Below are positions 16,129 to 24,623 of a stretch of 64,000 nucleotides of DNA, piece by piece. Each line of letters opens with the position of its first letter. The stretch's first letter is position 1. The notes under the pieces are model-generated. The model searched no databases. It was not told the origin of the DNA and saw only the letters and a program-made list of their open reading frames with translations. Position numbers and translations under genes: made by a program. Source of the DNA: Blautia schinkii (GTDB taxonomy: Bacteria > Bacillota > Clostridia > Lachnospirales > Lachnospiraceae); NCBI RefSeq assembly GCF_013304825.1, contig NZ_JAAWUO010000004.1, forward strand, positions 1 to 64,000. The letters are read 5' to 3'.

Positions 16129-17562
16129 TTATACGTTGATCTCAACCTTAACGCCAAGCAGATCTTTATGCGCATCCAGCACCGGCTGCACCACATTTGC
16201 AATGAAAGCTTCTGTCTGCTCTTTGGCACGTCCTGTATATCTGGACGGTTCCATGGCCTTCTGAAGATCCTCAAGAGTCAGGTTAAATGCCGGATCTGCT
16301 GCGATCAGCTCAAGAAGATTGTTATCTTTACCCTCTACCTTCACGTTCTTTCCTGCTTCCATGGAAAGCTCACGGATACGCTCATGAAGCTCCTGACGGT
16401 CTCCGCCTGCCTTAACTGCATCCATCATGATATTCTCAGTTGCCATAAACGGAAGCTCAGACATCAGTCTCTTCTCGATAACCTTCGGATAAACAACCAG
16501 TCCGTCTACAACATTGAGGCAGAGATCCAAGATTCCGTCAATCGCAAGGAATCCTTCCGGAACGCTGAGACGCTTGTTTGCAGAGTCATCCAGAGTTCTC
16601 TCAAACCACTGTGTTGCAGATGTGATTGCCGGGTTCAATGCATCGATCATCACATATCTGGACAGGGAAGCGATTCTCTCACTTCTCATCGGATTTCTCT
16701 TATATGCCATAGCGGAAGATCCGATCTGGGATTTCTCAAATGGCTCCTCTACTTCCTTCAGATGCTGAAGAAGACGGATATCGTTGGACATCTTATGTGC
16801 ACTTGCAGCGATTCCCGCAAGGATATTCAGCACACGGGTATCAACCTTTCTGGAATAGGTCTGTCCGGAAACCGGATAGCAGGATCTGAATCCCATCTTC
16901 TCTGCGATCATCGGATCGATCTTGTCGATGGTCTCCTGATCCCCGTCAAAAAGTTCCAGGAAGCTAGCCTGTGTACCGGTTGTTCCCTTGGAGCCAAGAA
17001 GCTTCATAGTACTTAAAACATACTCAAGATCCTCCAGATCCATCAGGAATTCCTGTGTCCACAATGTTGCTCTCTTACCTACGGTTGTCGGCTGTGCCGG
17101 CTGGAAATGTGTAAATGCCAGAGTAGGCTGATCCTTATACTGTGCAGCAAACTTGGACAATTCTGCGATAACGTTCACAAGTTTCTTGCGTACAAGCTTC
17201 AGTGCTTCTGTCATAACGATAATATCAGTGTTATCTCCTACATAACAGGAGGTTGCTCCCAGATGGATGATGCCTTTTGCCTTCGGGCACTGTACACCAA
17301 ATGCGTATACGTGAGACATTACATCATGGCGAACCTGACGCTCGCGCTCCTTAGCCACATCATAATTGATATCATCCGCATGAGCCTTCATCTCGTCAAT
17401 CTGCTCCTGGGTAATGTTAAGGCCAAGCTCACGCTCCGTCTCAGCAAGTGCGATCCACAGTTTTCTCCATGTGCGGAATTTCATGTCCGGGGAAAAAATG
17501 TACTGCATCTCTTTGCTTGCATACCGCTCTGACAGCGGGCTTACATATCTGTCTGTATTCAT
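16129..17562 (-). CDS. purB: Adenylosuccinate lyase
   Basis: A 477-residue fumarase/aspartase-superfamily enzyme. It splits adenylosuccinate to AMP and fumarate and acts earlier on SAICAR. The superfamily signature is GSSAMAYKRNPMRSERI; the second active-site region is GATSCYVGDNTDI, and FTHFQPAQPTTVGKRA carries the catalytic histidine. AGGAGG lies 6 bases before the ATG at 17562. It has its own promoter and sits upstream of purA. The leader holds an inverted repeat (CCGGGC / GCCCGG) but nothing resembling a known purine riboswitch. Confidence 0.95.
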   Translation of the reverse strand: MNTDRYVSPLSERYASKEMQYIFSPDMKFRTWRKLWIALAETERELGLNITQEQIDEMKAHADDINYDVAKERERQVRHDVMSHVYAFGVQCPKAKGIIHLGATSCYVGDNTDIIVMTEALKLVRKKLVNVIAELSKFAAQYKDQPTLAFTHFQPAQPTTVGKRATLWTQEFLMDLEDLEYVLSTMKLLGSKGTTGTQASFLELFDGDQETIDKIDPMIAEKMGFRSCYPVSGQTYSRKVDTRVLNILAGIAASAHKMSNDIRLLQHLKEVEEPFEKSQIGSSAMAYKRNPMRSERIASLSRYVMIDALNPAITSATQWFERTLDDSANKRLSVPEGFLAIDGILDLCLNVVDGLVVYPKVIEKRLMSELPFMATENIMMDAVKAGGDRQELHERIRELSMEAGKNVKVEGKDNNLLELIAADPAFNLTLEDLQKAMEPSRYTGRAKEQTEAFIANVVQPVLDAHKDLLGVKVEINV

Positions 17563-17648
17563 TATTATCCTCCTGATTGCATACATCCGGGCCGGAATGG
17601 CGAAAAGTCCGTTATCTGCCCGGCTCTGGTTAATTCACGCCTCTTGAA

Positions 17649-17677
17649 ATTATATAACATTGCCTCTTTAAAAGCAA
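17649..17677 (-). promoter_or_regulatory. purB promoter
   Basis: TTGCTT (17672..17677), 17 bases, TATAAT (17649..17654) on the minus strand, between the ABC ATPase stop (17685) and purB. Confidence 0.65.
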
Positions 17678-17684
17678 CCGTTTG

Positions 17685-18377
17685 TTACTCCATATCACTG
17701 TGGAATTTTCCCAGAAATTCCTTCATTCTTCCATTATCTGAAGAAAATACTTCCTCTGGGGTTCCTTCTACTGCGATCACACCCTTATCCATAAAGATGA
17801 TCCGATCTGAGATATCTCTTGCAAAATTCATCTCATGAGTAACGATCACCATGGTAATATGCTCCTGAGCAAGATCCTTGATAACCTTCAGGATCTCACC
17901 TGTAAGCTCCGGGTCAAGTGCAGATGTAGGTTCATCAAAAAACAGGATCTTCGGGTTCATGCAAAGCGCACGGGCAATAGATACTCGCTGCTGCTGGCCT
18001 CCTGAAAGCTGGAAAGGATAAGCCTTCTCCTTATCTGCAAGACCCATTTTCTTAAGAAGGCTTCTTGCCTGTGCATAAACTTCGTCTTTTTTTCTTTTCT
18101 GTACTTTTAAAGGTGCATCCACAATATTCTTCATCACGGAAAAATGCGGAAACAGATTAAACTGCTGGAACACCAGTCCCACATCACCATGCTTGATGAT
18201 CTCGCCGCTATCCGGTGTTTCAAGACCTGTTGCACAGCGCAGGATAGTAGACTTGCCGGAACCGGAAGGGCCGATAATGCTTAAAACCTCTCCCTCTTCC
18301 ACATCAAGGGAGATATCTTTGAGAACTTCCAGTCCGTCAAAGCTTTTTTTGATATGTTTCATTTCAAATAATTTCAT
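17685..18377 (-). CDS. Polar amino-acid ABC transporter, ATPase
   Basis: A 230-residue ABC ATPase powering uptake through the adjacent permease. Walker [11 protein letters not shown]-loop [12 protein letters not shown], signature LSGGQQQR, Walker [14 protein letters not shown] and the switch histidine in VTHEM are all present. Sequence and length place it with the GlnQ/HisP/TcyC polar amino-acid importers. It is the last gene of a binding-protein, permease, ATPase unit, 21 bases after the permease. The exact amino acid (glutamine, cystine, arginine and others are possible) cannot be read from the ATPase. Confidence 0.92.
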   Translation of the reverse strand: MKLFEMKHIKKSFDGLEVLKDISLDVEEGEVLSIIGPSGSGKSTILRCATGLETPDSGEIIKHGDVGLVFQQFNLFPHFSVMKNIVDAPLKVQKRKKDEVYAQARSLLKKMGLADKEKAYPFQLSGGQQQRVSIARALCMNPKILFFDEPTSALDPELTGEILKVIKDLAQEHITMVIVTHEMNFARDISDRIIFMDKGVIAVEGTPEEVFSSDNGRMKEFLGKFHSDME

Positions 18378-18398
18378 ATTGTATATTCTCCATTCCGA

Positions 18399-19049
18399 TT
18401 AACGGTAGTAATTCATACTCTTCTCAACCTTCTGCATCACAATGGCTACCAGCAGGTTAAATACATAATAAAACACAGCTGCAATCACAAAAGGCATCAT
18501 AGTCGTCTGTGCACTTGCGATCTGCTTCGCAATGGTAAACATCTCCGCTACTGCAACTACAAATGCAAGAGAGGTATCCTTGACCAGCGTAATAACCTCA
18601 TTTGTGATGGACGGCAGAATCCTCTTGATCACCTGCGGAAGGATGATGCGGAAAAATGTCTGCACTCTGTTGTAACCCAGAATTTTCGCAGCCTCATACT
18701 GTCCTACAGGCATGGACTCAATACCCCCGCGGTAGATCTCTGCAAAATAAGCCGCATAATTAATGGCAAACGCGATAAATACAGCAATCAGGCTGTATCC
18801 CATAGAAATGCGGATGCCGAAAATGAAATATGGTCCGAAATATACAACCATAAGCTGCAGCATAAGAGGTGTTCCTCTCATGATGGATATGTAAGCAGAT
18901 ACAATTCTTCGTATCATCTTTTTCTTGGACATTCTGCCAAAACAGATCAGAAGTCCCAGTGGCAGAGAAAACAGCAAAGTTACAAAAAAGATCTCAATGG
19001 AGACCAGCATTCCTCCTGCCAGCTGCTGAAGCATTACACTAAAACTCAT
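18399..19049 (-). CDS. Polar amino-acid ABC transporter, permease
   Basis: A 216-residue inner-membrane protein of the HisM/GlnP type with about five membrane segments. The cytoplasmic coupling motif is in QYEAAKILGYNRVQTFFRIILPQ, and the family segment RGTPLMLQLMVVYFG is near residue 60. With only one permease gene in the unit, it presumably forms a homodimer. GGAGG precedes the ATG. A 202-base gap with a stable hairpin separates it from the binding-protein gene upstream. Confidence 0.92.
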   Translation of the reverse strand: MSFSVMLQQLAGGMLVSIEIFFVTLLFSLPLGLLICFGRMSKKKMIRRIVSAYISIMRGTPLMLQLMVVYFGPYFIFGIRISMGYSLIAVFIAFAINYAAYFAEIYRGGIESMPVGQYEAAKILGYNRVQTFFRIILPQVIKRILPSITNEVITLVKDTSLAFVVAVAEMFTIAKQIASAQTTMMPFVIAAVFYYVFNLLVAIVMQKVEKSMNYYR

Positions 19050-19120
19050 TTTTTTCCTCCTGGTTCGGAGTATCTGTCCCTTTTATGGAACTGATACCTG
19101 TAATTCCTGTAAACAACAGG

Positions 19121-19167
19121 AAATGAGCGTGCCCGGTATTTCAATATGCACCGAAGCACCCTCATTT
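19121..19167 (-). other. Intercistronic hairpin after the binding-protein gene
   Basis: AAATGAGGGTGC and GCACGCTCATTT, with ACCG/CGGT inside, form a long imperfect hairpin with no T run on the minus strand. Such structures commonly protect an upstream abundant cistron (the binding protein) from 3' decay while allowing read-through. Confidence 0.5.
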
Positions 19168-19251
19168 CCTTTTTTATGCAGAAACCTCAATAGCTTCTGC
19201 TATGTTTCTTATTTCTACTGTTGAACAGTTCTCTGATAAAACTATCTGCTC

Positions 19252-20139
19252 TTATTTGGACTCGGAATCTGCATCCTTCTCTGTGCTGTCTGCACTTTCC
19301 TCTGCGTCAGCTTCTGTGGAATCAGAATCTTCTGCATCCTTATCCTCGCTGATGCAGAGCATGCTCTTATCCAGTTCATACTTATCCGCAAGCTTGTCAA
19401 CCTCGCCTGCCTCATCAAGCTTCTTAACCTCATCCCATACAAGATCCTTAAGCTCGTCGTTGCCCTTCTTGAATCCGATACCATACTGCTCATTCTGAAT
19501 CGGCTCGTCAAGGATCACATATTTATCCTTGCCTCTCTGGGAAAGCTGATAGTTGGCTACACCGATATCAACCGCAACTGCGTCTGCAGCACCGGAATCA
19601 ATGTTCATAAATGCTGTATTGTAATCCGGATTCTCCGTAAGAGATGCAAAGCTATCCTTGAGATCTTTGTTATCATCATTGTTCAGCGCATCAAGTGCAG
19701 CGGATGCAGCCTGTACAACTACGTTCTTGCCTTTAAGATCTGCAAGCTTCTCGATTCCGGAATCCTTGGCAACTACCATCACCTGCTCATTGTTGATGTA
19801 AGGATCTGTCCATGTGTAGTCATCCTCACGTCCGTTAATGGTGAAACCGTTCCAGATACAGTCAATCGTTCCGGAATTCAGCTCCATATCCTTGGAATCC
19901 CAGTTGATCGGTTTCTTAACAAGCTCCCAGCCAAGATTATCACATACTTCCTGTGCCAGGTCAAGGTCAAATCCTACATATTCTCCACTATCATCCTTAT
20001 ATCCGAATGGCGGATACTCCGCATCAAATCCGACGATCAGGGTCTTATCCTCAACACCTGCCTGTACACTGACTCCTGTTACCATCATCCCTATTGTCAT
20101 CGCTGCCGCCATTACTACTGCAACTGTTCTCTTCTTCAT
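19252..20139 (-). CDS. Amino-acid ABC transporter substrate-binding protein
   Basis: A 295-residue secreted protein of the family 3 periplasmic-type amino-acid binders. After a signal peptide ending VSVQA, the mature part starts with KTLIVGFDAEYPPFGYKDD, then YVGFDLDLAQEVCDNLGW, DCIWNGFTINGRE and DAVAVDIGVANY, all typical. There is no lipobox cysteine, unusual for a Gram-positive binding protein. The last 35 or so residues are an acidic, serine-rich tail with no family match. It is the first gene of the transporter unit, with AAAGGAG before the ATG and a strong promoter. Confidence 0.9.
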   Translation of the reverse strand: MKKRTVAVVMAAAMTIGMMVTGVSVQAGVEDKTLIVGFDAEYPPFGYKDDSGEYVGFDLDLAQEVCDNLGWELVKKPINWDSKDMELNSGTIDCIWNGFTINGREDDYTWTDPYINNEQVMVVAKDSGIEKLADLKGKNVVVQAASAALDALNNDDNKDLKDSFASLTENPDYNTAFMNIDSGAADAVAVDIGVANYQLSQRGKDKYVILDEPIQNEQYGIGFKKGNDELKDLVWDEVKKLDEAGEVDKLADKYELDKSMLCISEDKDAEDSDSTEADAEESADSTEKDADSESK

Positions 20140-20169
20140 GATTGTTCTCCTTTATTTATCATTCCTTTA

Positions 20170-20193
20170 TCACGTGGTCACTCTACCACGTGA
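20170..20193. promoter_or_regulatory. Perfect 9-bp inverted repeat in the binding-protein leader
   Basis: TCACGTGGT (20170..20178), six bases, ACCACGTGA (20185..20193). It lies about 6-30 bases downstream of the predicted start site, so it could be a repressor operator or an RNA hairpin. The cognate factor is unknown. Confidence 0.65.
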
Positions 20194-20205
20194 AAGCGTA
20201 TGGTT

Positions 20206-20234
20206 ATAGTAACATACCAAAAAGAAGCTGTCAA
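20206..20234 (-). promoter_or_regulatory. Promoter of the amino-acid transporter unit
   Basis: TTGACA (20229..20234), 17 bases, TACTAT (20206..20211) on the minus strand. The -35 overlaps the stop codon of the LytTR gene. Confidence 0.8.
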
Positions 20235-20953
20235 GAGGGAACCTTCTGCTGATCCAGATAATCTTTATATTTCTGCCTGGAATTCTTGAGATAAGTTCTT
20301 GAAATGGGAATTTCTGCCCCTCCTACTATGAAACTGTTCTTATTTAGGGAGGTAACTTTCTCCAGATTAATCAGGAAACTCTGATGGCATCGAAGAAAAC
20401 TGCTGTCCGCCAGCTGATCAGAAAAATCTGTAAGCCTTGCCCTGCACCGGATAACTGTACCGTCTGTGAGGTGAAAAACCACATTATGCAGGCTGCTTGA
20501 TATGTATGCCAGACGTCTGTGCTGCAAAGTATATATCTGCGTTCTGTACTGAAAGTGAAGCACCTTTCCCCCATCCAGCTCACAGGAGCGCAGGATCGGT
20601 TTCATCACATGCTCCAGTTCCCCGATCCCTACGGGTTTAGTGATATAGTTAAATGCAAACACTTCAAAAGCTTCTTTATAGAAGTGATCATTGGCCGCCA
20701 CCAACACGACCGGAACATAATTGCCCCCAAGCCTTATGGCACGTACGGTCTCCAAACTTTCTCCCTTTTCTCCGTCCAGTCCCATAAACAGGACATCACA
20801 TCTCTTATGTTCATCTTTCAGCCCTTTAAGAAGGCTCTCTCTTTTCCTGTACACCAGGAGTTCTGCCTCCGGAATCAGCTCGGAAAGCTTCTTTACCAGT
20901 TTCTGTGCATCTTTCCGCACTTCATCACACACTGCAATCGTTATAACTGCCAT
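20231..20953 (-). CDS. LytTR-family regulator with degenerate receiver
   Basis: A 240-residue protein with an N-terminal receiver-like domain (1-115) and a C-terminal LytTR DNA-binding domain (about 130-235, with LAYISSSLHNVVFHLTDG, FLRCHQSFLINLEKV and IPISRTYLK). In canonical receivers the phospho-accepting aspartate ends a hydrophobic strand; here the strand reads VLFMGLD with Gly58 at that position. The acidic pocket is reduced to CDE, while the lysine in YITKPV is retained. It may act without phosphorylation. No histidine kinase gene is adjacent. The ATG is 11 bases from an AAGGG site. Confidence 0.82.
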   Translation of the reverse strand: MAVITIAVCDEVRKDAQKLVKKLSELIPEAELLVYRKRESLLKGLKDEHKRCDVLFMGLDGEKGESLETVRAIRLGGNYVPVVLVAANDHFYKEAFEVFAFNYITKPVGIGELEHVMKPILRSCELDGGKVLHFQYRTQIYTLQHRRLAYISSSLHNVVFHLTDGTVIRCRARLTDFSDQLADSSFLRCHQSFLINLEKVTSLNKNSFIVGGAEIPISRTYLKNSRQKYKDYLDQQKVPS

Positions 20954-21067
20954 AGTTCATGCTGCCCTTTCCTGTTTTTCGATGTAAACCTTATAGGTTT
21001 ATTTTATTTTTCCATGGGCTGTCTTTCAATATGTGCTACTAATTGTGCCTTGTTTTTTTACAAATTA

Positions 21068-21096
21068 TTGCAAATCATGAACCATTTCCGTATAAT
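21068..21096 (+). promoter_or_regulatory. Promoter of the XRE-type regulator gene
   Basis: TTGCAA (21068..21073), 17 bases, TATAAT (21091..21096), 33 bases before the start codon. Confidence 0.75.
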
Positions 21097-21129
21097 AATG
21101 CCATAATATATCAAAAGGAGACAAAAACA

Positions 21130-22575
21130 ATGTCTGAATTCAGCAGCAAATGTCGTGAATACATCAAAAACACTGGAGAGACTGTCTATCAGCTATCTGC
21201 CTCTTCCGGACTTGACAGGACTTCCCTGCAGCGTATGATCACAGGCAAACGGCTGCCAGGCACAGATTTCGTCCGCCAGTTCTGTGACTCCATCCGTATC
21301 AACCCTGCACAGCGCCAGGAACTGATGGAATTATATAAGATTGAAAAGATAGGAAAAGAAGTTTATTATAACCGAAAATATATCCAGGAGCTTCTCCGTG
21401 TGATCAGCTCTCAACAGGCTTTTTCACAAACCGCATTCCGCAGACTTCCTGCACTGCCTTTTTACAGAGGAGAATTCTCTTTTGACGTGGAGAAAAAAGT
21501 TCTCAGTCTTTTTGAAGACATCCTGCTTTCCGGTTCCGAAGAACAGATCCGCACCAATATACCTGCTGGCTGCCGGCTTCTTGTACAGATTTTTGCCCAT
21601 CTGTATCCACAGTATCATAAGCTCCCGCCGGTAATCCAGGTTCTTCCGCTTCTCCAGAATCCCAAGACATCACCGGATTGTAATATGAATCTGGATACTT
21701 TTCTCTGCACGCTCCTGCCGATCCTGTCCGGTTTCCAGAATTACCAGCCTTACTATTACTACACCCGGTTCGGGCGTGAGGATCTGCAGTTTGAACTGTA
21801 TCCGTTTTTCTTTATCACAGAGAAACGGCTGCTTCTTCTTTCCTCAGACATGATGACGTTTATTTTCACAGATAATCCGGAAGTTGTCCGTTCTTATAAC
21901 CAGGAGTTTCAGCGTATCCTTAACAATTCCAGACGCCTTTTCCAGCAGTCTGACTCTCCTGAGCAGATTCTTAATATTTTCGGAGCGATCTTCCAGTCAA
22001 AAGCTACCACCAATTTTGCACTGGAATCCCACCCCTGCCTTGCACTGATGTCCTATGGTCCGGAATTTATCCAGGCTTTGTTTACCCACAGAGATGTTGA
22101 TCTTTGCAGCCCGGTCTATACACAGCTGTCTGCAATTATGAAACAGCCACAATTTACTTTCACAGCTAATGAAACCTCCTGCAATTATTTTACCCTGGAT
22201 GGTCTTCGCAAGCTGGCAGATACCGGTCTTTTTAATGGTCCGTATTCCTACCATCAGACGCCTCTTCCAAAGTCTGTGCGCCAAAAAGCTCTCCAGTATC
22301 TTCTGGATACAGATATGGGAAATCAGAAATGCAAGATTCTGAAACCTTCCATTCTTTCTGAAACAGGAATCCATCTGGAAGTTCTGTCGGATTACTCTGT
22401 ATTTCTCTGCTTTCTCTCAGAGAAAGATACCTTCCTCTGCATTTATCTGAAAGAGACCAGCATCGGACAGGCACTGGACGATTATCTCTGTTCTCTCGCA
22501 GAAGAAGACGCGGTTTATACACAAAAAGAAGCCCGGCAGCTCCTGCTCGGACTTCTTGAAGGGCTCTCATCATGA
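21130..22575 (+). CDS. Large XRE-type helix-turn-helix protein
   Basis: A 481-residue protein with an N-terminal XRE-like helix-turn-helix (about residues 1-70: REYIKNTGETVYQLSASSGL, then DRTSLQRMITGKRLPGTDFV) followed by some 400 residues that I do not recognise. The C-terminal part has no membrane segment and may sense a ligand or partner. AAAAGGAG precedes the ATG at 21130. The gene converges on the three-gene operon downstream, and the coding regions overlap tail to tail by six bases (22570..22575) with no terminator visible, so transcription of each could affect the other. It may regulate that operon; this is inference from position. Confidence 0.7.
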   Translation: MSEFSSKCREYIKNTGETVYQLSASSGLDRTSLQRMITGKRLPGTDFVRQFCDSIRINPAQRQELMELYKIEKIGKEVYYNRKYIQELLRVISSQQAFSQTAFRRLPALPFYRGEFSFDVEKKVLSLFEDILLSGSEEQIRTNIPAGCRLLVQIFAHLYPQYHKLPPVIQVLPLLQNPKTSPDCNMNLDTFLCTLLPILSGFQNYQPYYYYTRFGREDLQFELYPFFFITEKRLLLLSSDMMTFIFTDNPEVVRSYNQEFQRILNNSRRLFQQSDSPEQILNIFGAIFQSKATTNFALESHPCLALMSYGPEFIQALFTHRDVDLCSPVYTQLSAIMKQPQFTFTANETSCNYFTLDGLRKLADTGLFNGPYSYHQTPLPKSVRQKALQYLLDTDMGNQKCKILKPSILSETGIHLEVLSDYSVFLCFLSEKDTFLCIYLKETSIGQALDDYLCSLAEEDAVYTQKEARQLLLGLLEGLSS

Positions 22576-23352
22576 GCCTGTACTTCTGTGATATTCTCTT
22601 GTAATATCTTCCAGAAAACGATCTGTCTCCCCGGAAGCGATCTGCTCCTGGGGAAGACTGATAAAACAGTTCAAAATTTCAGAAACCTCTTTTTTCATAG
22701 GTTCTTCCACCTTCAGTTCGTCTTCTGTCTTCTCAAAATCTTCCTGTGTATGCACACTTCTGTATGCCAGAAGATATGTTTTCAGAGCTTCTTCTGATTT
22801 TTTCACCTGCCATGCCATCCAGAAACAGTCCAAAGCCTTATCCATCTGGAACAGATAACTGTAGGCACATCCCTGATTATGGAAAATCCGCTCTCTCATC
22901 TCATCTGAAATCACAGCTGCATCTTCTTTCTCAATAAGCTTCTGATAAACACGGATGGCATTGACATACATCCGGTTCTCCATCAGTGCATCGCCTTTTC
23001 GCTTCTCTCTTATCTCTTCTGCTTCCGCATTTCGTGTCTCGATCCTTGCATTCAGGCTTCGAAGCTCTTCATAGGCAAGATAATTGATCTCCTTAAAAAC
23101 AGGGTACAAAACTTCCTCAAGCCCTGCCTCCCTGCCGATATAAGGCCGAAGTTTTGCTGCGAGCTTGGGCAGTTCCAGTTCCTCCTCAATCCAGGTACAC
23201 AGCTTCTGATTGATCAGTGAACTGTCTATCAGATACAGATTGTTATAAAAATAATAGCAGAGTTCTTCAATAGAATAGATGTTGGTGCTGATATTCTCTA
23301 TGAAAAAAGGCTTCTCTGCTTTTCTTACCTGACATAAAATATATCCACTCAT
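22570..23352 (-). CDS. Uncharacterised TPR-like protein of the DUF5716/5717-type operon
   Basis: A 260-residue soluble protein. It starts MSGYILCQVRKAEKPFFIE and continues SIEELCYYFYNNLYLID, and its middle has a TPR-like helical repeat (ALMENRMYVNAIRVYQKLIE; IFHNQGCAYSYLFQMDKALD) with a charged coiled-coil-like stretch at about 95-120. I do not know a function. Its ATG overlaps the TGA of the preceding gene (ATGA), so it is translationally coupled as the last cistron of the operon. TPR units usually mediate protein-protein contacts, so a partner role with the two upstream proteins is likely. Confidence 0.7.
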   Translation of the reverse strand: MSGYILCQVRKAEKPFFIENISTNIYSIEELCYYFYNNLYLIDSSLINQKLCTWIEEELELPKLAAKLRPYIGREAGLEEVLYPVFKEINYLAYEELRSLNARIETRNAEAEEIREKRKGDALMENRMYVNAIRVYQKLIEKEDAAVISDEMRERIFHNQGCAYSYLFQMDKALDCFWMAWQVKKSEEALKTYLLAYRSVHTQEDFEKTEDELKVEEPMKKEVSEILNCFISLPQEQIASGETDRFLEDITREYHRSTGS

Positions 23353-24623
23353 GCCTGTTTCCTTTCTTCTGTCTCATCCCAACGTACCAATTCCTTCCAG
23401 ACTTTTCCGCTGGATGGATACATCTCTCCGAACCCAAGATCCTTTACTGTGATCTCACAGTCTTTCGGTGATACATATTTCAGTTCCAGAGACAATCTCG
23501 TTGTCCTGTTCGGACGCTTGGGAATCCCCGGAAGAGACATGGCTACACGCCTCTTTTCCGGTTCATCCGGAATTCCCACAACAAACACCAGCTCCTCCGT
23601 ATCATCCAGGATCAGTTCACAGCCTGCTCCGCACTCATACCAGTTATAACCGCCTTCGATCAGCGGATAGTAAGCCGGGGAGCCCATCACACGCATATCC
23701 ATTCCCACATCTGTTGTCACAAGGGAATCACTTAAGAAACGGTAGCCTTTCAGCTTCTTATCCTCCAGACGGTCCTTACCGGCTATGCAGGCACCTTTTG
23801 CAAAAAGGTTATTTCCATAAAATACCTTCCGCCCCTGATGGCAGAGAAGCCTCACTGACTGCTGTGCCCACTGCTGGTCAAATCCTTCCCCTGTGATCTG
23901 TACGCTGGAAAAAAGCTCTTTTCCCAAAGTTTTGGTCACAAAGCGGCAGAACTCCACATCCCGGATCTCATCTTCCGATGGAAGCTGTGCACTTACCGGC
24001 TCTTCCATTTTTACAAGAAAAGGTCTTACAGATCCATTGATCGTCAGTTTGCGGAACGTTACGTTCTCTCCTATAAATGTGTACCAGCCTACACTTCTGT
24101 TCCATGTTTCACGCTTCTGGCCCAGTGCATAATAATAAAAACTCTCACCATAATCCATAAGCATGTATTTCTCAGCCGGAAAACCAGCCAGGCTGCAGGC
24201 TTTCTGGTAATTCCGCACCTGAACTCCTGTAAGCTCCGGTGAGGTGATACATAAACACTTTGTATTTTTTACGATATCCTGAATTCCGAGAAATCTCAGG
24301 ATTCCCTTTAAGAAACAGGACAGAAGCTCTGCAGGATCTTTCTCTTCTCCTGCTACCTGAGGTTTCTCCTCCCTGCGGCAGATATCATAAATATTTCCAA
24401 CCATGATGCCGCCTTTTTCCCTGGCAAAATATTCCGCTTCCAGTCCCACACAATAATCATCATGTTCTGCACGGTAACAGAGGCATCCCGGTGCCTCATA
24501 CTGACTGGTTCCCACCTTCATGGAAAGAGAACGGGCTTCTTCTGCCTTTCTGTCGTAGTAACAGATCTGCGTATATTCTTTTCCTATATCGATTCCTATG
24601 ATCAGATCACGAATTTCATTCAT
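23349..24623 (-). CDS. Actin/Hsp70-fold protein, DUF5716-like
   Basis: A 424-residue protein that opens with DLIIGIDIGKEYTQICYYD, the phosphate-1 loop pattern of the actin/Hsp70/sugar-kinase (ASKHA) fold. TKCLCITSPELTGVQVRNYQ, MLMDYGESFYYYALG and SLVTTDVGMDMRVMG follow in the order expected of such an ATPase core, and the C-terminus is a beta-rich segment (RLSLELKYVSPKDCEITVKD). I recall the family as DUF5716, found in Lachnospiraceae, without assigned function. It overlaps both neighbours by four bases. It lacks the substrate-binding domain of DnaK, so a chaperone role is not established; a regulatory or cytoskeletal ATPase is equally possible. Confidence 0.68.
   Translation of the reverse strand: MNEIRDLIIGIDIGKEYTQICYYDRKAEEARSLSMKVGTSQYEAPGCLCYRAEHDDYCVGLEAEYFAREKGGIMVGNIYDICRREEKPQVAGEEKDPAELLSCFLKGILRFLGIQDIVKNTKCLCITSPELTGVQVRNYQKACSLAGFPAEKYMLMDYGESFYYYALGQKRETWNRSVGWYTFIGENVTFRKLTINGSVRPFLVKMEEPVSAQLPSEDEIRDVEFCRFVTKTLGKELFSSVQITGEGFDQQWAQQSVRLLCHQGRKVFYGNNLFAKGACIAGKDRLEDKKLKGYRFLSDSLVTTDVGMDMRVMGSPAYYPLIEGGYNWYECGAGCELILDDTEELVFVVGIPDEPEKRRVAMSLPGIPKRPNRTTRLSLELKYVSPKDCEITVKDLGFGEMYPSSGKVWKELVRWDETEERKQA

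Noticed and set aside
17585-17630. Purine riboswitch in the purB leader
   Set aside because: There is a single inverted repeat (CCGGGC/GCCCGG) but none of the conserved junction sequence of the purine aptamer.
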